Source of the DNA: Methylocystis silviterrae
Lineage (GTDB): Bacteria; Pseudomonadota; Alphaproteobacteria; Rhizobiales; Beijerinckiaceae
DNA: 33,906 bases
Reading direction: 5' to 3'
Assembly (NCBI RefSeq): GCF_013350005.1
Contig: NZ_JABVWW010000025.1
Span: forward strand, 1-33,906
A program made the position numbers and the translations under genes. Under the pieces are notes generated by a model, which was not told the origin of the DNA, did not search any database, and was given only the letters and a program-made list of their open reading frames with translations. Positions 33,233-33,906 of the stretch are shown one piece after another; positions within the stretch are counted from its first letter, which is position 1, and the number at the start of each line of letters is the position of its first letter.

Positions 33233-33616
33233 CTAGATAAGGGTATCGTCCGTTATATTGATATCCTTTTCGACAATCGCCTCTCGTCCCGCGATGGGAT
33301 ATGTTTGCGTGGAACTCGCCTGAATTTTTGGTTTAAGCTTGCCAAGTTCTTTGTGCGCCGGTGGTATCGCAAGTGTGAAGCGTTCGAACTGCAATCGCGG
33401 TGATCTCTTGGCAGTGTATCCAATGCCGGCGGGATCTCGTTGACGGTCGGTTGCCGTAATGACCGTCACCTTCCGATATGGCTCCGATATTTCGTAGCCG
33501 ACAGTCAAAGAGGTCGCGTCAGGCCGCGCAGCGCACGCTGATATCCCAACGGCTACGACAGGCCAGATCGTCCATCGAACCGCCCCAGCAAAGGATATTC
33601 CCATGGGACTATTCAT
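33233..33616 (-). pseudogene. Alpha/beta-hydrolase (DUF900-like) lipoprotein, N-terminal part
   Basis: From MNSPMGIS the protein has a lipoprotein-type signal (VGISAC) and then KVTVITATDRQRDPAGIGYTAKRSPRLQFERFTLAIPPAHKELGKLK. This resembles the start of DUF900-like hydrolases, where VLVATxR, a GERG-like segment, and a FxVSIPPxHxxG block precede the hydrolase core. The core with its nucleophile is absent: the frame stops 14 bp before the IS630 relic begins. Insertion of that element probably removed the 3' part. A start at 33664 is possible. Confidence 0.55.
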
Positions 33617-33830
33617 TCGACAGTCACCTGTCGTTGGCTTGGTGCGCAGTTGTTTCCGCATCACAAATGGAATGGCCAGGCGGCGAATTCCCTTGGTCCG
33701 TTGATTGAACCGCCAGGGTACGGCTCCGAACTACAGAAACAGCGCTCAAACTAAGCCAAAACGCTGTTCGCAGGCTCATGGCGACGACGGTTCGCATTTC
33801 GTAAGCGTTGCCCGCCAATATCCAGCCACC

Positions 33831-33906
33831 TAGTTTTACTGTGTCATAAGATGGCAGAATGGGATATTTTGAGGATTCACGCTCGATTCGGAGGGGGCTG
33901 TGGATC
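33831..33906. mobile_element. End of an insertion sequence running off the right edge
   Basis: TAGTTTTACTGTGTCATAA at 33831-33849 is the reverse complement of 59-77. A frame opening MAEWDILRIHARF begins at 33851 just inside and runs off the edge; it could be the start of the transposase. Family not identified. Confidence 0.5.

Noticed and set aside
33624-33818. 64-codon minus-strand frame with a hydrophobic start
   Set aside because: No ribosome binding site, unusual composition after residue 30, and overlap with the start of the hydrolase gene.

Overview
The window looks like an accessory, insertion-sequence-rich region of an alphaproteobacterium. Codon use is GC-rich, the genes are typical of Hyphomicrobiales, and several transposase types are common in rhizobia and methylotrophs. 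A Methylocystis/Methylosinus/Beijerinckiaceae-like host is a guess that the sequence alone cannot settle. The two window edges carry opposite ends of what looks like one insertion sequence: a 19-bp inverted repeat at 59-77 and 33831-33849. The left copy cuts a narK-type gene after 35 codons.

Layout, left to right. (1) 59-5672: a nitrogen-oxide/redox block with a narK stump, a CopD-like membrane protein, NnrS, a secreted DUF4142 protein, an ECF sigma factor and a Rieske-FAD oxidoreductase. (2) 5673-8044: a decayed zone with a possible group II intron RNA remnant, a transposon-linked small gene, and broken IS66 and tniB genes. (3) 8045-10424: a first, damaged copy of a copper-oxidase cassette (anti-sigma, two-domain multicopper oxidase, small membrane protein). 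An ISKra4-family element at 10425-12750 removed all but the last codons of its sigma gene. (4) 12751-14660: more transposase relics around one small intact unknown gene and a perfect 21-bp palindrome. (5) 14762-20536: a TPR protein, then a tripartite efflux operon (EmrB-type MFS, OprM/NodT-type outer membrane factor, EmrA-type adaptor). (6) 21114-25841: the intact copper-oxidase cassette on the minus strand, in order ECF sigma, zinc-type anti-sigma, two-domain laccase-like oxidase, cupredoxin/beta-propeller fusion, then folE. (7) 26038-30424: a MocR/PdxR-type regulator with a partly duplicated leader, several very small genes, recombinase-element relics and a tRNA-Gly with a damaged anticodon stem. 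(8) 30636-33906: an ISL3-family element with a frameshift, a duplicated tail of the efflux adaptor gene, an internally deleted IS630 relic, a truncated alpha/beta-hydrolase lipoprotein gene and the right-hand IS end.

The most interesting system is the duplicated cassette: ECF sigma, HxxxCxxC anti-sigma, two-domain multicopper oxidase, and a protein with a shared leader. A dyad element sits at the same place before both oxidase genes and carries a paired base change. One copy is intact. The other has lost its sigma gene, has lost a zinc-ligand cysteine in its anti-sigma, and has its cupredoxin/propeller partner replaced by an unrelated membrane protein behind the same leader. A self-regulated, periplasmic copper-dependent oxidation module, possibly tied to nitrogen-oxide or copper stress (NnrS and CopD-like nearby), is an inference from gene content.
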